A program made the position numbers and the translations under genes. Below, piece by piece: positions 24,101 to 35,813 of a stretch of 64,000 bases of DNA (the stretch's first letter is position 1; every line of letters begins with the position of its first letter). The stretch comes from Anthostomella pinea (taxonomy: Eukaryota; Ascomycota; Sordariomycetes; Xylariales; Xylariaceae), in NCBI GenBank assembly GCA_963556695.1, contig CAUWAG010000020.1:3782001-3846000 (forward strand), in the 5' to 3' direction. The notes beneath the pieces are model-generated. The model searched no databases, was not told the origin of the DNA, and saw only the letters and a list, made by a program, of their open reading frames with translations.

Positions 24101-25466
24101 TTTTCGTGCTTCTCATCCATTCCAGACTTGAATCAATATTCAGGTTGGAGCTCTCCGACGTGGCCTCCACAAGCCGTTGCAGATCGGCATCCGCGACTCG
24201 TCTTCCTCCAAGTTCAAAGAAGGCATCCAGGTGGATTTCCCGGGCTCTATCCCAGAACGCAAGGTCCCGTTCGTGGGCACGTTCTGCGAGCTCAGCGTCG
24301 AAATCGCCCAAGTCGAGACCTCCACTAGGCAAAGCCCAGTTCGGCAGGCCGCCTGCGAACACCTTCTCTGCGTGCACGACCTGGTTGTGAGGCCACCAGG
24401 AGCTGACTCGCAAAAACCTTGTGAAGAACTGGATATTTCTCAGCATCGTTGCGGAGAAGACGTCGATGACCACATCAAGAACACGGCCAACATCCAAGTC
24501 AAAGGTTCCTATGAGCGCTTTGACGCGCTCCCAGCATGCTTCCACAAGTACGAAGTCTTGGCTTTTGGGGCCTTGGGTATGATACGGGGTGCGGTACAGC
24601 TCCGCAGCGAGCTTCGAATAGCCCTCAGACTCTTCTCTCAACAGATTGTAGTTTGCTTGCCGATACAACTGATTCGTGGCATAGCGAATTCCAAGCTTGA
24701 CGAAATTGTCCCGAATCAGACCGAGATGTTGCAGTGCTGTTGCATCCAAGACCTCGCGCAGAAGCTTGGGTGAGAGCTCCGTCGCAGTGATAAAATCCCG
24801 GAGTTGGGTGCTTGGTCTGCCATTCTCAGATTCAATGAATACGGAAATGATGTCGAGGAAGAGGGTTTGGGCATCGAAGGCAAACTCGGAATCGTCAGTT
24901 CTCTCGGTTTCGGGTCCAAGAATCTGCTTCATGCAGCCGCCTGCATCCAAAGGATTGAGGCGGTGTTCAAGGACAGCGCGTGTGAATTCTTGGGAGATGG
25001 TAGAGATCTCTTCGACATCTTCATCGCTACGAGACGTAATGCCATGCTCGATAACCTCCTGGCGACCGCTTTGCTGCCAAGCCGAGAACCGCGCCTCTGT
25101 CAAGACCGTGTAGTTGTAGTTGGAGGAGATAGCAGCACGAGGCTGACTGGGCGGGGGTGCGGATGGAGTGGCCGGCATCGCTACTACTGGAGCTTGCGAG
25201 GATGAGCTAGGTGGTCGAGCAACTGACGGGGAGGCAGGGACTCGATTACTTGAGCCTGGACCGAGTTGGCTGCCCGAAGAATCGCGACGATCTGGGTTTC
25301 TTCTGGTGTTTCTTCCACCACCAGGTCCGCGGCGGCTCTGTGATGGGCTGCCGTCTTGGAACTCTCTGTCGTGCTGACCGAGAGCGGTATCAAATGGGCG
25401 ATGAGGTGCTGGTCGGTTGCCGCCAGCCTCGGATGCTCTCTCATTGCGCTTACGCTTCGGAGGCAT
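18167..25466 (-). CDS. THO2: THO complex subunit 2 (mRNA elongation and export)
   Basis: Tho2 is the large scaffold of the nuclear THO/TREX complex, which couples transcription to mRNP assembly and export and limits R-loops. The model has exons 25466-20862, 20813-20710 and 20657-18167 on minus and encodes about 2399 residues, normal for fungal Tho2. After a basic, disordered start (MPPKRKRNERASE), residues 100-1100 carry the helical Tho2 N-terminal region (ATNQLYRQANYNLLREESEG is a hallmark). A C-terminal Tho2 domain lies near 1200-1500 (SPEFFVLFWSLQTGDLDVP, LMRRQSSAWF, HLERVPNFKIANLYDRFFN). Some 850 residues of Pro/Arg/Asp/Ser-rich disorder follow, ending in HEKRQRR. The two small introns are 48 and 52 bases; the 48-base one leaves the frame open if retained. 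The start is the ATG at 25464-25466. Confidence 0.96.
20814..20861 (-). other. 48-base intron of THO2, in-frame if retained
   Basis: On minus the segment begins GTAAGC and ends GACAG, with GCTGAC as a likely branch site. It lies between conserved exon parts (...VMVQAFRVNT and TGDTAEEKK...). Its length is a multiple of three and it has no stop, so the unspliced message would add 16 residues. Confidence 0.7.
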
Positions 25467-26629
25467 CTTGGGTGTAGAGGGAAGGCTGTGTGGAATAGTT
25501 GGTCATCGGAAGGTCAGGCGCGAGGGGAAGAAGAATGTTGGTGGAGAAGGACCGTGGGTGGGAGTGGTTGGAAAGTCGATGTTGGCATCAAGAGAGCGTA
25601 CTGTGAGATGAAAACGCCGAGCGTTGGATGTTTCGCAGGATCGGGCGACAATTCGGGTACTGGTTTGGTCGTCGTTGGATATATCGAGCCTTGCCGCGCT
25701 GTTGGAGCACGGAGAGACGACCGTGTTGGTTGGATCTGAATGTCGACAAAGAGATTGAATGAGTGGAACAAAGAAAGTGGAAGTGGAAGTGGTGTCGATA
25801 TCAGGCTCTGTCAGCGACCATCTTCTCCCAAATGATGACCATGCACGAGAGGCGGTGGGAGACGGTTTGGAGAGAAGAGGGAATGTCGGCTCCAGCTGTG
25901 GCGGGTGAAGACGGCGGGAAGGACGAGTCGCGTTCGACAGACTAGAAGCTATCGCGCGATGGACTCTTGGTAATGGAAGGTAAATTTTGGGAGGGTGCAG
26001 CAGCCTCACTGATCAAGCTTCCAAGCTTCAATGCAATCAAATGGAGATTGGTAAGGCTGCAGATACTTTGGGATGGGCTGGCAGAGACTTTGGATCTCTG
26101 GTGGGAACTGCCTGAGGCAAAAGTACAGAGTGTCAGATGGAGAAGTAATCACCAGAAATAGATGGGGCCGGGGAATTGCCGGCCGTTGGTCGGACTTATG
26201 TAAGCTAAATTTCTAGCATGCAGACCAATCATCAATATGCGCATGCAAACGGGAGTCATCCTCTGCCCAGACCTCCATACCGAAATGACGTGCGAACCCA
26301 GTGTGACATGACCTGAGGGACCAAAGGCCGATACGACAGCTTACCTTACTTGGTATTTCATTTAACTGGACGACCTGCCTGTCTAATATTTAATGATTAC
26401 ATCTGCCGCTTAACACCATCTCTTGGCCATCGACACATCAAGCCTTCGAGGTCATCTCACTCCGGTGTCTATTGCGACACGGACATATAAGAGTTACAAT
26501 GGCCGCCGAGGAGGGTGCTGGCTCCCAGCCGAAATATGGTCAGTTCTTCTTCTCCTCGCGCGGACTCTCAGTCTCTCTCAAAATCGTCTACCCTCTTGAC
26601 ACTTTCGACTGTTTGATCGACAAAGCACA
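25467..26629. promoter_or_regulatory. Divergent promoter region THO2-MET2
   Basis: The two housekeeping genes are transcribed away from each other, so about 1.1 kb serve both. ATGACGTG at 26285-26292 matches a bZIP half-site, the class bound by Cys3/MetR-type sulfur regulators, whose full palindrome is not present. GGACATATAAGAG near 26481 is TATA-like. The MET2 leader also contains an upstream ATG at 26499. Regulation by sulfur status is inference from the gene's role. Confidence 0.5.
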
Positions 26630-26690
26630 ATGGCTGAATACTTCCAAGAAAGAACTCAGCAGCAGCCTGAGAATCCATTCGCGGATCTGA
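26499..26690 (+). promoter_or_regulatory. Upstream ORF overlapping the MET2 start
   Basis: An ATG in good context (TTACAATGGCC) opens a 63-codon frame that ends at 26690, beyond the MET2 ATG at 26630 and in another frame. A possible intron (26539 GTCAGT to AG 26624-26625) would shorten it but would not put it in frame with MET2. Ribosomes starting here would bypass the MET2 ATG, so it could lower or condition MET2 translation. Confidence 0.45.
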
Positions 26691-28136
26691 TTCCGGATCA
26701 ACAAATCGCCATTGTACCAAGTTTTACCCTAGAGTCTGGTGTCACCCTGCATAATGTGCCAGTGGCGTACACGACACGGGGGAAGCTGTCTGCAGACGCA
26801 GATAACGTCATGGTCATCTGCCATGCGCTCACTGGCTCTGCCGATGTCAGCGACTGGTGGGGACCACTCATTGGCGGCCCTGGCCGAGCCTTTGACACCT
26901 CGCGGTTCTTCGTGGTCTGTATGAACAGCCTGGGTAGCCCTTATGGTACGGCGAGCCCCGTGACTGCCAAGGATGGCGACCCGAAAAACGAAAGATATGG
27001 GCCCGAGTTTCCCTTGACTACCATTCGGGATGATGTAAAGTAGGTTGCGGCATATGGATGCTGGAGGTTTTGAGCACCCGATACTGACACGAAGCAGCCT
27101 GCACAAATTACTTCTGGACGATCTGGGAGTACGTCAAGTAGCTGTGGTCATTGGCGGTTCTATGGGCGGCATGCTCGTCCTTGAATGGGCATATTTCGGC
27201 AAAGACTACGTTCGGAGCATCGTGCCTATTGCCACATCTGGCCAGCATAGCGCTTGGGGTATTAGCTGGGGTGAGGCGCAACGACAAAGCATCTATGCAG
27301 ACCCCAAGTACGAGGACGGCTACTACTCCTTTTCCGATCCGCCGTCGGCGGGACTGGGAGCAGCCCGCATGTCTGCTCTTCTGACTTACCGCAGTCGGAA
27401 CTCATTTGAGGCTCGCTTTGGTCGCAACATCCCGGACCCAGCTAGGCGCCAGACTATCCGGGAAAGGCCACGTCCGAGCACTCCATCCGAGGCTCACTTC
27501 CACATCCACAATGATGGACACAAGACAACACGGTTGTCCAGAACCAACAGCCATGCCGAAAAGCCGACGACCGAACCGGCTGCTGTTGGCCCGAATGATG
27601 TAGACGGCCAGTCACTTGACCCGCAGTTCTCTGGCCCTAAGACGGCGAGCCTGACCGGTGGTGACTCCTTGCCAACCTCAACCTACTTCTCCGCACAGTC
27701 CTACCTTCGTTATCAGGGAGCGAAGTTTGTGAAACGCTTTGATGGGAACTGTTATATCGCCATAACGCGGAAGTTGGACACGCATGACGTGTCGCGATAC
27801 CGGGCTGACAGCATTGCCGAGGCGCTCGGTCTCATTGAACAGCCCACCCTGGTGCTTGGAATCGAAAGTGACGGACTCTTCACCTTTGCTGAGCAACAAG
27901 AGTTGGCGCAGTATATCAAGAACGCAAAGCTGGAAAAGATCGATAGCCAAGAAGGTCATGATGCCTTCCTGCTGCAGTTCGAGCAGGTGAACCGGTACAT
28001 CCTGGACTTTCTGAACGAGAACCTGCCCGACATCATGGCTAAGGGGGGCGAACACGTGGAGGCAGCAAGCGTGGGCCAGTTGACGAAGACTAGTACGTTT
28101 GGAGAGGCCGAGGTCGACGATATCACAGCATGGTAG
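26630..28136 (+). CDS. MET2: Homoserine O-acetyltransferase
   Basis: It transfers acetyl from acetyl-CoA to L-homoserine, giving O-acetylhomoserine for methionine and cysteine synthesis. Exons are 26630-27039 and 27098-28136, for 482 residues, the usual fungal length. The alpha/beta-hydrolase signature is clear: LTGSADVSDWWGPLIG and SLGSPYGTASP near the N-terminus, the nucleophile elbow GGSMGG with Ser158, and Asp395 (ESDGLF) and His424 (EGHDAFL) completing the triad. A hydrophilic fungal insert (about 260-330, rich in His, Asn and Pro) interrupts the fold, as in other ascomycete Met2 proteins. The junction gives RDDVN-LHKLLLDDLG, in line with the family. The ATG at 26630 is chosen because it leads directly into the family start; the upstream ATG at 26499 is out of frame. 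It probably acts in the cytosol. Confidence 0.96.
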
Positions 28137-30349
28137 GTAGTCAATAGCTACATAACCATATCAGTCTAAAAGATGGCTGTCAACTATCGCCTCAGGGTCC
28201 GTGGGGTTTCTTCTTACTTGAATCCAATACAGTCTTAGACCGGGGTCGTGGCTCTGGGACCTGGTCAATATTCCTGGTCGAGTAGGGGCCCTACGCAAAT
28301 AGCCACGTCCCAAGCTGTCGGTACGGCCAGCTTCACGAAATCATTTGGCCACGCGTGGGTGCATTACAAATCGTGGGGTTGTCAAACAGGCTCGTTCACT
28401 GTAATGACAGTAGATATGAGTGTCTAACCTGGTCCTTGTTGCAAAGCGTCTTGGGTGTGTACTTGCAGTTGGTAGGCACACATAGCTACTTGACGTCTAT
28501 CTACATGTCCCTATACCTTCATACCTGCAGGAACTAAATGCTCCTGGGGAAACCTCTAACACGGCACCGTGAACGCTCGGCTACGGAATACGGGTGTAGC
28601 GTCAACCCCCGTGTATTTATAAAGCGGTTGTGTCTCTTTGATGTTGACAATTACCTAATAAAAGATACCATCTGTTTTACAAGAAACGTGCATCATGTTC
28701 AGGTGAAGCAGCGCTCCTGGCATGATCACCTCGTTGGATGTCGAATGCATTGAGCACGTTGCTCATTGTGCGCTTCTGATTGGCTGGACGATAGCTACGG
28801 GGGTTGCGCCCCTGCTTGGATTACCAGTACCGAGGAAGCCGAACTGGTCCCTGAATACCTAGTCATCATCACGCCGCCATACTTCACGATGATCGTTCTA
28901 TTATCGGAAGCAGCTCTGACCCGTGGGAAATGTTCTCGAGTCCAGTGCACGCATGTGGCATTGAGGCGATAGCTTTAGCAGAGCTTGAGCATCTGGCGGA
29001 ACCAACAGAAAAGGATCGATCTTCGTAGGATTGCGGCAGCCAGATGAACCCTTGAATCTGCAGGCTCTTCAGGACATGGTGGCGCTCATGCCATCCCTGC
29101 TTTGATTCTAATTCGGCGGCACACCTGCAAAGCATTGGCATCAACTGGTCCGGGGAAACGGCCACATGCAAGAGGTCAGGTACTCTCGGCATTCGTGACC
29201 TCTGATGCGTGGAGAGGGCAGGGAATAACTCATCACATCCCATTCCGCCACCAATCGCATATGTACCTTACTTTGAGAGCCATCATTACTACCTCGCGAC
29301 ACAGGGCACTGGACGTTTTCGATATTGTTCCAATCCTGTGACTTCTTGCTTGGGGTTTATTGGCCTCTGTTCCTCGTACTCCGAGTCCCGAGAACCGTGC
29401 GCTCGTTCAGTCAGTCAGACAGACGCGTTACAGCCGAGGCCTGACCCGCGCCTCTGCCGCATATGACTCAGTTTATGCTGCTTACAGGTACGTTGTGCGA
29501 TTCAGCACTCTCTCTCTCCAGCACTGCCCGTCCGTACGATCAAGCGTTGCACTGTTTTGGTGTCCGTTGCAGTGGAAAGTCTATCGTTCGACGGACTGCA
29601 ACGGTGATATCGAAGGGGATCAAAAACGAGCAGAGCCCTTCGGCCCCTGTGCATCAATCAGGTCGGCAATAGGACCACATGGGTTTCAGGTCGCGTAAGC
29701 ATACGACTGCGCCATCGTCTTCCACCCCGCGATGCACACTTTCCCATTCTCGAGCCTCTCACAAGCCCCCGTTCAGCATTCACCGCGTTTCCGCACATCG
29801 CATTGGACAGCCACCCCTCCAGGCATATCAGGCCGGTCAGCCCAGCCAGTCAGCCCCCTTTTGCCGCACGCCTAGCGGGCAAGCCATCATCACATCCACG
29901 TTATTGGGTCAACAGTCTATGAAACCTGCTGGCCCTCGCCTAAAATATCAGCTTGGAGCCCCCCAAGCGATCGACGTCAAGTCCCACTCCTTTCCGCCCC
30001 AGACACTACACATCGTTTCCGAGCTCGGGAGATCTGACTGTCTTACTTCTTCCCATTTCATATACCATAACTTCTCGATACACATTCCTACCGCTGAGCC
30101 GCATTGCCCTATTCAGCCTCACTGTAGCCAACTCTTGTTGTCGTGGTATCTTTCGCTTCTTCCTAACTTTTGGTTCAAGATAGGTACACTTGGTCACACG
30201 TATGAGACATACCCACCGGATGATGCCATGAGTACGCCAGGATCTACCTAGGCACGGCTTCGGTACCGCTACTGGGTGCGAGTTAGTGGTGTCTACCTAG
30301 AGCGTCAACGATATTCTTGGTCCAGGCCGAGGGGACCCAGACTGGCAAG
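28137..30349. other. Intergenic region MET2 to phosphate transporter
   Basis: Both genes flanking this 2.2-kb stretch are on plus. No frame of 60-190 codons here has a domain. The second half (29650-30230) is C/T-rich, as in a promoter-leader. TCTACCTAG occurs at about 30244 and 30292. No clear CACGTG site, the Pho4/NUC-1 palindrome, was seen; a CACGTA word lies near 30195. Confidence 0.5.
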
Positions 30350-32563
30350 ATGGAGATGTTACCCGAGCCCATGTCGCCTGTGACGTACGAGCGGACCTAT
30401 GGCGGAAACCGGGCCTTTCACAACTTCTTCAACGATTTCAACCACATACAAGACCCGAATCTAAGGCGGCGACTCGCGCTCTCGGAAATCGACAAGATCC
30501 CGTTCGGATGGTACCATGTGCGAGCTGTGCTTGTAGCCGGTATCGGGTTTTTCTTGGACTCATACGACATATTCGCCATCAACCTTGTCACGGCTTTACT
30601 CGGTGTGGTCTTCTGGCATGGGTCCCCTGAGGACGCGAGCAATGGCTATGGAGGAAACCATGGGCTGTTACCGACGCCTGTGAGCCAGACATTGAAGGCT
30701 TCGACCAGCGCAGGAATTATCATAGGCCAGATATTGTTCGGCTGGATGGCCGACAAGTACGGACGACGAAAAATGTACGGGATAGAGTTGGGAATCATCG
30801 TGTTCTCCACACTGTCGTGCTGTCTCGTCGGTGCGAGCCATGCTGTAAGCTTTACAGGTCTGATGACTTTTTGGAGAGTCATTATGGGGTGAGCTTCACC
30901 ATCGTCAGAAGGCAGACTTCAAGCTAACTGTCGATATAGCATCGGTATAGGAGGTGACTATCCTCTGAGTTCTGTCATAACCTCCGAGTTCGCGCCGACA
31001 CGATGGCGAGGAGCAATGATGGCTGCTGTGTTCTCCATGCAGGGCATTGGACAGCTGATGGCGGCAGTGGTGGCACTCGTCGTCACGGTGTCTTTCAAGG
31101 AGGCATTTGGCAATGCACCCGGCGTCGACCAATGCGACTTGGTATGTCAAATGGCTGCAGACAGGTGTTGGCGCATCATTATTGGACTTGGAGCTTTACC
31201 AGCATGTTTCGCTCTGTACTACCGCATCACGATCCCCGAGACACCGAGATATACCTTCGAAGTTGCCAGAGACGTCGAGAAAGCGACTGCTGATATCAAA
31301 GCGTATATGGCAAGTCAATCGGAGGGGGAAGTGGACGAGGTTACTCAAGCACGGATGAAGAAAGTCGCCTCGCCAGCACTCAATATCCCAGCCGCCTCGT
31401 GGGATGACCTCCACTCATATTTCTCGAAATGGACCAATGCTAAGGTCCTACTCGGGACAACGATGTCTTGGTTCTTCCTCGTAAGGCCCCTTCTACTGCT
31501 GTTCCTAACTTGGCGAAACTGATCTCGGTCATAGGATCTGGCTTTCTACGGCCTGGGTTTGAATAATCAAATAGTACTGCAAGCTATTGGCTACGCGAAC
31601 GGCGACTCGCTTTATCACATTCTATACAACGGTGCCGTCGGCACTATCATACTAGTCGTTGCGGGATCCCTGCCAGGCTACTGGACGGCTATTTTCTTGA
31701 TCGATACGATCGGCCGCAAGACACTCCAGATCCTCGGGTTCATTGTCCTCACCATTACATTCTCCGTCCTGGGATTCTGCTACAACAGACTCAGTCAGGG
31801 GTCCCTACTGGCTCTATATGTCATTGCTAATTACTTCTTCAACTTCGGGCCGAACACTACCACATTTATCATCCCTGGAGAATGTTTCCCGACACGCTAC
31901 CGCTCATCGGGCCACGGTCTGTCCGCCGCCATGGGCAAAGTGGGCGCCATCGTGGCACAAGTGATCTCGCTCCCCCTCCTGACCAAAGACGCACCATCGC
32001 CATGTAGCGGCAGCGACTGCTCGCCATGGCTCGACCGGCTCATGCAGATATTTGCCCTATTCATGCTCTGCGGCACATTCACCAGTTTCCTGGTGCCCGA
32101 AACAAAAGGCTACACCCTCGAGGAGCTGGCCGGAGAGGCGCCAACCTCGTACAACTCCGGCCGCAACGGCAGCATCATCGAGAAGCCGAAGGCGTGGTGG
32201 AACCCGTTTGGCGGCGGCCAGCCCGCGGGCTTCTTCTACCCGCGGTCTGCGCAGGGCAGCTTTGGAGGGTCCGGCGGTCGCGTGGGGATCATGACGAGCC
32301 CGGAGCTGGCGGCGCAGAACGCGACGGAGAGGAAGAACAGCCGGTGGTGGAAACGCGGCCGTCGGTATCCGTGTCATGATGGGGCAGGGTATGCTGACAG
32401 CACGAGCTCGACTGCTGGGATCGCGAGAACGGTCGATTCCACGGTTGCGAATGCCGGCGTGCTGCCGGGCTGGGGCGCTGGCTGGGGACGGATAGACCGC
32501 GGGGGAAATTCCCTTGCGATGGAGAACATTCGTTTACAGGATGTGGGGAGTCTGCTGAGGTGA
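30350..32563 (+). CDS. PHO84-type inorganic phosphate transporter (MFS)
   Basis: A 702-residue major facilitator of the phosphate:H+ symporter family, expected in the plasma membrane. Exons are 30350-30888, 30940-31480 and 31535-32563, all phase-consistent. Family motifs are GWMADKYGRRK (about 131-141), GIGIGGDYPLSSVITSEF right after intron 1, RWRGAMMAAVFSMQG, ETPRYTFEVARD, GRKTLQILGF, and IPGECFPTRYRSSGHGLSAA in the second half. Twelve membrane helices can be placed. It is longer than yeast Pho84 (587 residues) because of a Gly/Ser/Trp-rich tail of about 150 residues after ETKGYTLEELAGE; this may be regulatory and is unusual. The start is the first in-frame ATG (30350); a second lies two codons later. 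Substrate specificity is inferred from the family. Confidence 0.92.
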
Positions 32564-33511
32564 CGGCAGCTGGTGGTATTTACGCGATGTTTTACGGGCG
32601 GTTCTTACGATACCAAGAGCTACGGGACGGCACTAGCATGGCGCAACTGGAATAGGAGGATGATCGGAAAAGAATTAAGTCTGGGTACTGAGGGACGTGA
32701 AACTGGATTTTTTTGTTATGTCCAGGATATCCACGACTCCCCTGGCGGCCTCTGAATAGCTGGTTAGAGCGAGAATCTTGTGTACATTACCACTTTTGCT
32801 GATGTACATACCAATCCGGTGCGTCTACATATACTTGACTGAGGACGACAAGACTCATTTGTTTCCTTGTTGACAATTGCTTGATCATACCACCTACACA
32901 CTTGCTGCCATTTGATGCGCTTGGTGTTGACCAACAACATCTGGTAATACTGGATCTGTGAACAATTCCCCCTTTTGGCCCAGGTCGGAAGGCACTGTTG
33001 GCGATAAGACCAATACCACTGGATCACCAGCGTCTTAACGTTATATGCGCCTGTTTATCTGCTCCAAGAACTCAGTGCTGCTCTAGCACGTGCTCCCCAT
33101 GTGATTAGGACAAAGCAAGCCGAGTGTGTCTAGGCGCCCAAGTGACTGGATCCATGCAGTCAGTTGCCTCAGGCGTCCAAATAGGGGAAACTTAAATACA
33201 GTCGCGCTTTCCCTTCTAATGAGACGCGACAATAACAACACATCACCCACACGTACGTGTGCCCGCCATGCTGAGCTTCCCTGAGCATACCCATATCCGT
33301 CTCCCATAGCTTTCTTGACCCAAGGAAAGAAAAGGCCGGTGCAGTAAGAGACAGATCTGCATTTGCTCATCTTCAGGGCCGGTCGCCGGGCAGCAGCAAC
33401 ACGCTAATCGATGCGCACATAAAACTGCCCATTGGATTTGATCACCACGCCAGCTCAAGCCTGCTTCCTCCCATGCATCTTCGCGCTGTCCACGAACAAC
33501 ATATGTTTACG
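32564..33511. other. Intergenic region
   Basis: About 950 bases without a recognisable gene. Frames of 71-95 codons on minus have no domain. The final part serves as promoter for the charged hypothetical protein starting at 33512. Confidence 0.5.
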
Positions 33512-34997
33512 ATGGGAAAGACTAGGGCATGGCAAGCGCGGGCGCTGGGGAAGGTGAGTCGTTCTTCAACACCCCTTCTCTATACATAGGTACTTTCCGG
33601 ACGTCTCTCAGCAATCTCAGCATCCTGGGAAGGGCAGACCTTCTGGCGGGCTTTCCCCTTCCCTGTTGATTCCCTCCCGCCCCTCCAATCAACGTAGATC
33701 ACAGAACAGCGCTTGGGAGGAACGATCACTGACATATGATGTTGGACAGGCCGTGCAAGAGAAGGTAGCGCAACGCAAGACTGAGCAGCCACCCAACAAG
33801 AAATACACCAATAAAGGCATGCAAGAGTCAACACACCCTGGATTAAGCTGGGAGAAATACGCCACGAAGACATATGCCCCGACCAAGCGAACGCTTGGGT
33901 TTGGCGACCTAGCATCTTCTAACGGAAACCAGCATTTCGCCGAACGCGTTGGCGAAGTCATGGACAGCGACCAAGATATCGCCATGACCGAGTGGGAGAA
34001 GCAGCAGATAGAGGTCAAAGGAGAGCAGCAGCAGACGGAGATAAAGGAGGAGGAGAAGCAGACGGACATCGACATCTTGGCACATGCTCCCAAGGAACCG
34101 CGGTACGCCTCCCAGATGGAGGTCGAGGAAGAGCAGCAGCAGATAAAGGTCGAGGAGGAGAAGCAGAAGGATATCGACATCTTGGCGCGAACTCCCAAAG
34201 GACCGCGGTTCGCCTTTCGCCAGCCTGGTCCCGATGGATACGGGGGTTATAGCAAGACCCGGCACCGCATCGACCTTCCCGACCGAGTAGTGAGGAAATC
34301 ACTGGAAGAGTTGCTTCTCGAGAACCCAGACAAGCAGCTGAAGGGAATCGACCAGAGCACCTTGGATCTCGCTGCTAACACAATCCTCCAAATAGCCAAT
34401 GAGGCAACGCAGCGATGGCTACGCCGATGGTGTCCCCGCATGCCCTGGAAAGAGGTCTTTGACGCCATCCGAGCAGAAGGTACTGAGGAACACGACAATA
34501 CTAACATATACCTTGTGCCGAAGGAATCCCTGGACTTGGAGGGGCAGTCATCGGTGATTCTGGCCCAGGTTTTCCGGCAATGCCACGGCGTCCGCAAGAA
34601 GGGTTCACCTACACAACCATCAGACGTGATCCAAATCTTGGTCAAATGTGCTCTCCTTTGTGGGATGCTGAAAGACGAGAAGCACAAGGTCTTGCTACAA
34701 AAGGCCAAAGAGCAACTTCAATGGTTACCTGTTGACCTAGAAGCCCAGGAGCGTTACGCTTATGTACAAGCGCTGGTCGATCTCAAGCAGCTCGACAAGA
34801 AGCTTGAGGACCTTAGGAAAATGCCTTACGCTATGAGATGGACGGATGAACAACGAGAGAGTCTCCTCAAAGCGGAAGAGCTCACCATACTCAACCGAGC
34901 ATTCTTTGACTTCGAACTGGAGCGGGTTGCTTTTCGTCTCGAGTTGCTCAAAACCATCCAAGTCCTCCATCAGTCAACGTCAACCAGTGCAGACTAG
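33512..34997 (+). CDS. Charged hypothetical protein with internal duplication
   Basis: No known family is recognised. The proposed model has a 14-codon first exon (33512-33553, MGKTRAWQARALGK), a 151-base intron with a GTGAGT donor, and a second exon 33705-34997, for 444 residues. If the intron is wrong, the first in-frame ATG in exon 2 is at 33819. Residues about 115-200 contain two diverged copies of a Glu/Gln/Lys-rich unit ending in DIDILA-(H/R)-(A/T)-PK-(E/G)-PR-(Y/F)-A, probably coiled coil. The rest is mostly alpha-helical, with Trp/Arg-rich RWLRRWCPRMPWKEVFD and several charged helices to the end. No signal peptide or membrane helix is seen. It is likely a lineage-specific intracellular protein. 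Confidence 0.6.
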
Positions 34998-35813
34998 AGA
35001 CCAGTATTGACTGGACGAGCAACGACTCCGGCAATGGAAGAGCCCACAGCGTCCTCATCTCGCCAAGTCCCCACCCAAAATATCAGCGCACTTGCAGCCA
35101 TGCAAGATTCCCTTTCTGGTTATTCTTCTTCTTGACACAAGGTGTCAATCCGTCAATCCCCGAGCCAGCTTTCGACAAAAACATTTGATCCAAATCCTCT
35201 CATGCTGGATGGCTGAACCTATGGGTACATACGAACAGTCTTGGGGCTTTAATCGCCTATGAATCATTCTGGTCTGGTCCCATAAGTCCCTACGCCAAAC
35301 AAGCCTATTGAAAAGTGTTCACAGGTCAAAGTGGCCATCATCATGGTCCATGGAAGCAGAGTGCACCCATGGACCTATTAGTGAGCTATCATTAGCTGTA
35401 AGGATATGAAAGGTTTCTTCAGAGTTTCGCTAGGTATGTCACTCCCCAAGACATGAAGTTTCTGCTACTGACAATCAGCGATCAGGAGGCTATACGTCGA
35501 GTGTCGCATGGAGCGATGATGCAGTGTAAAGGGAGCTTATGGGCCTTTGGAGGTTCAACATGAGAGAACCAATGCCTTGGTCCGTCTCGTTGGGAGCCCT
35601 ACGAAATTTTGCAAGAGGGAAAACACAATACTTCTCGTTATTCTTGAACGCTCTGAGATGAATCATTGTGTTTCGAGATTCCGGTTTGTAGCTGAGTAGG
35701 TAGTTATGTCACCATGCTGAATGGTCAGCTTTGATACCAGATCGTCATCGAGCAGTGCCATTTGCAGATCAGCTCGCTGTGAGCTTGTCCCGTATTGGCG
35801 AACGGAATTTATT
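34998..35813. other. Intergenic region between convergent genes
   Basis: Genes on both sides end here. No coding frame is supported; the stretch probably contains the two 3' untranslated regions. Confidence 0.55.
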
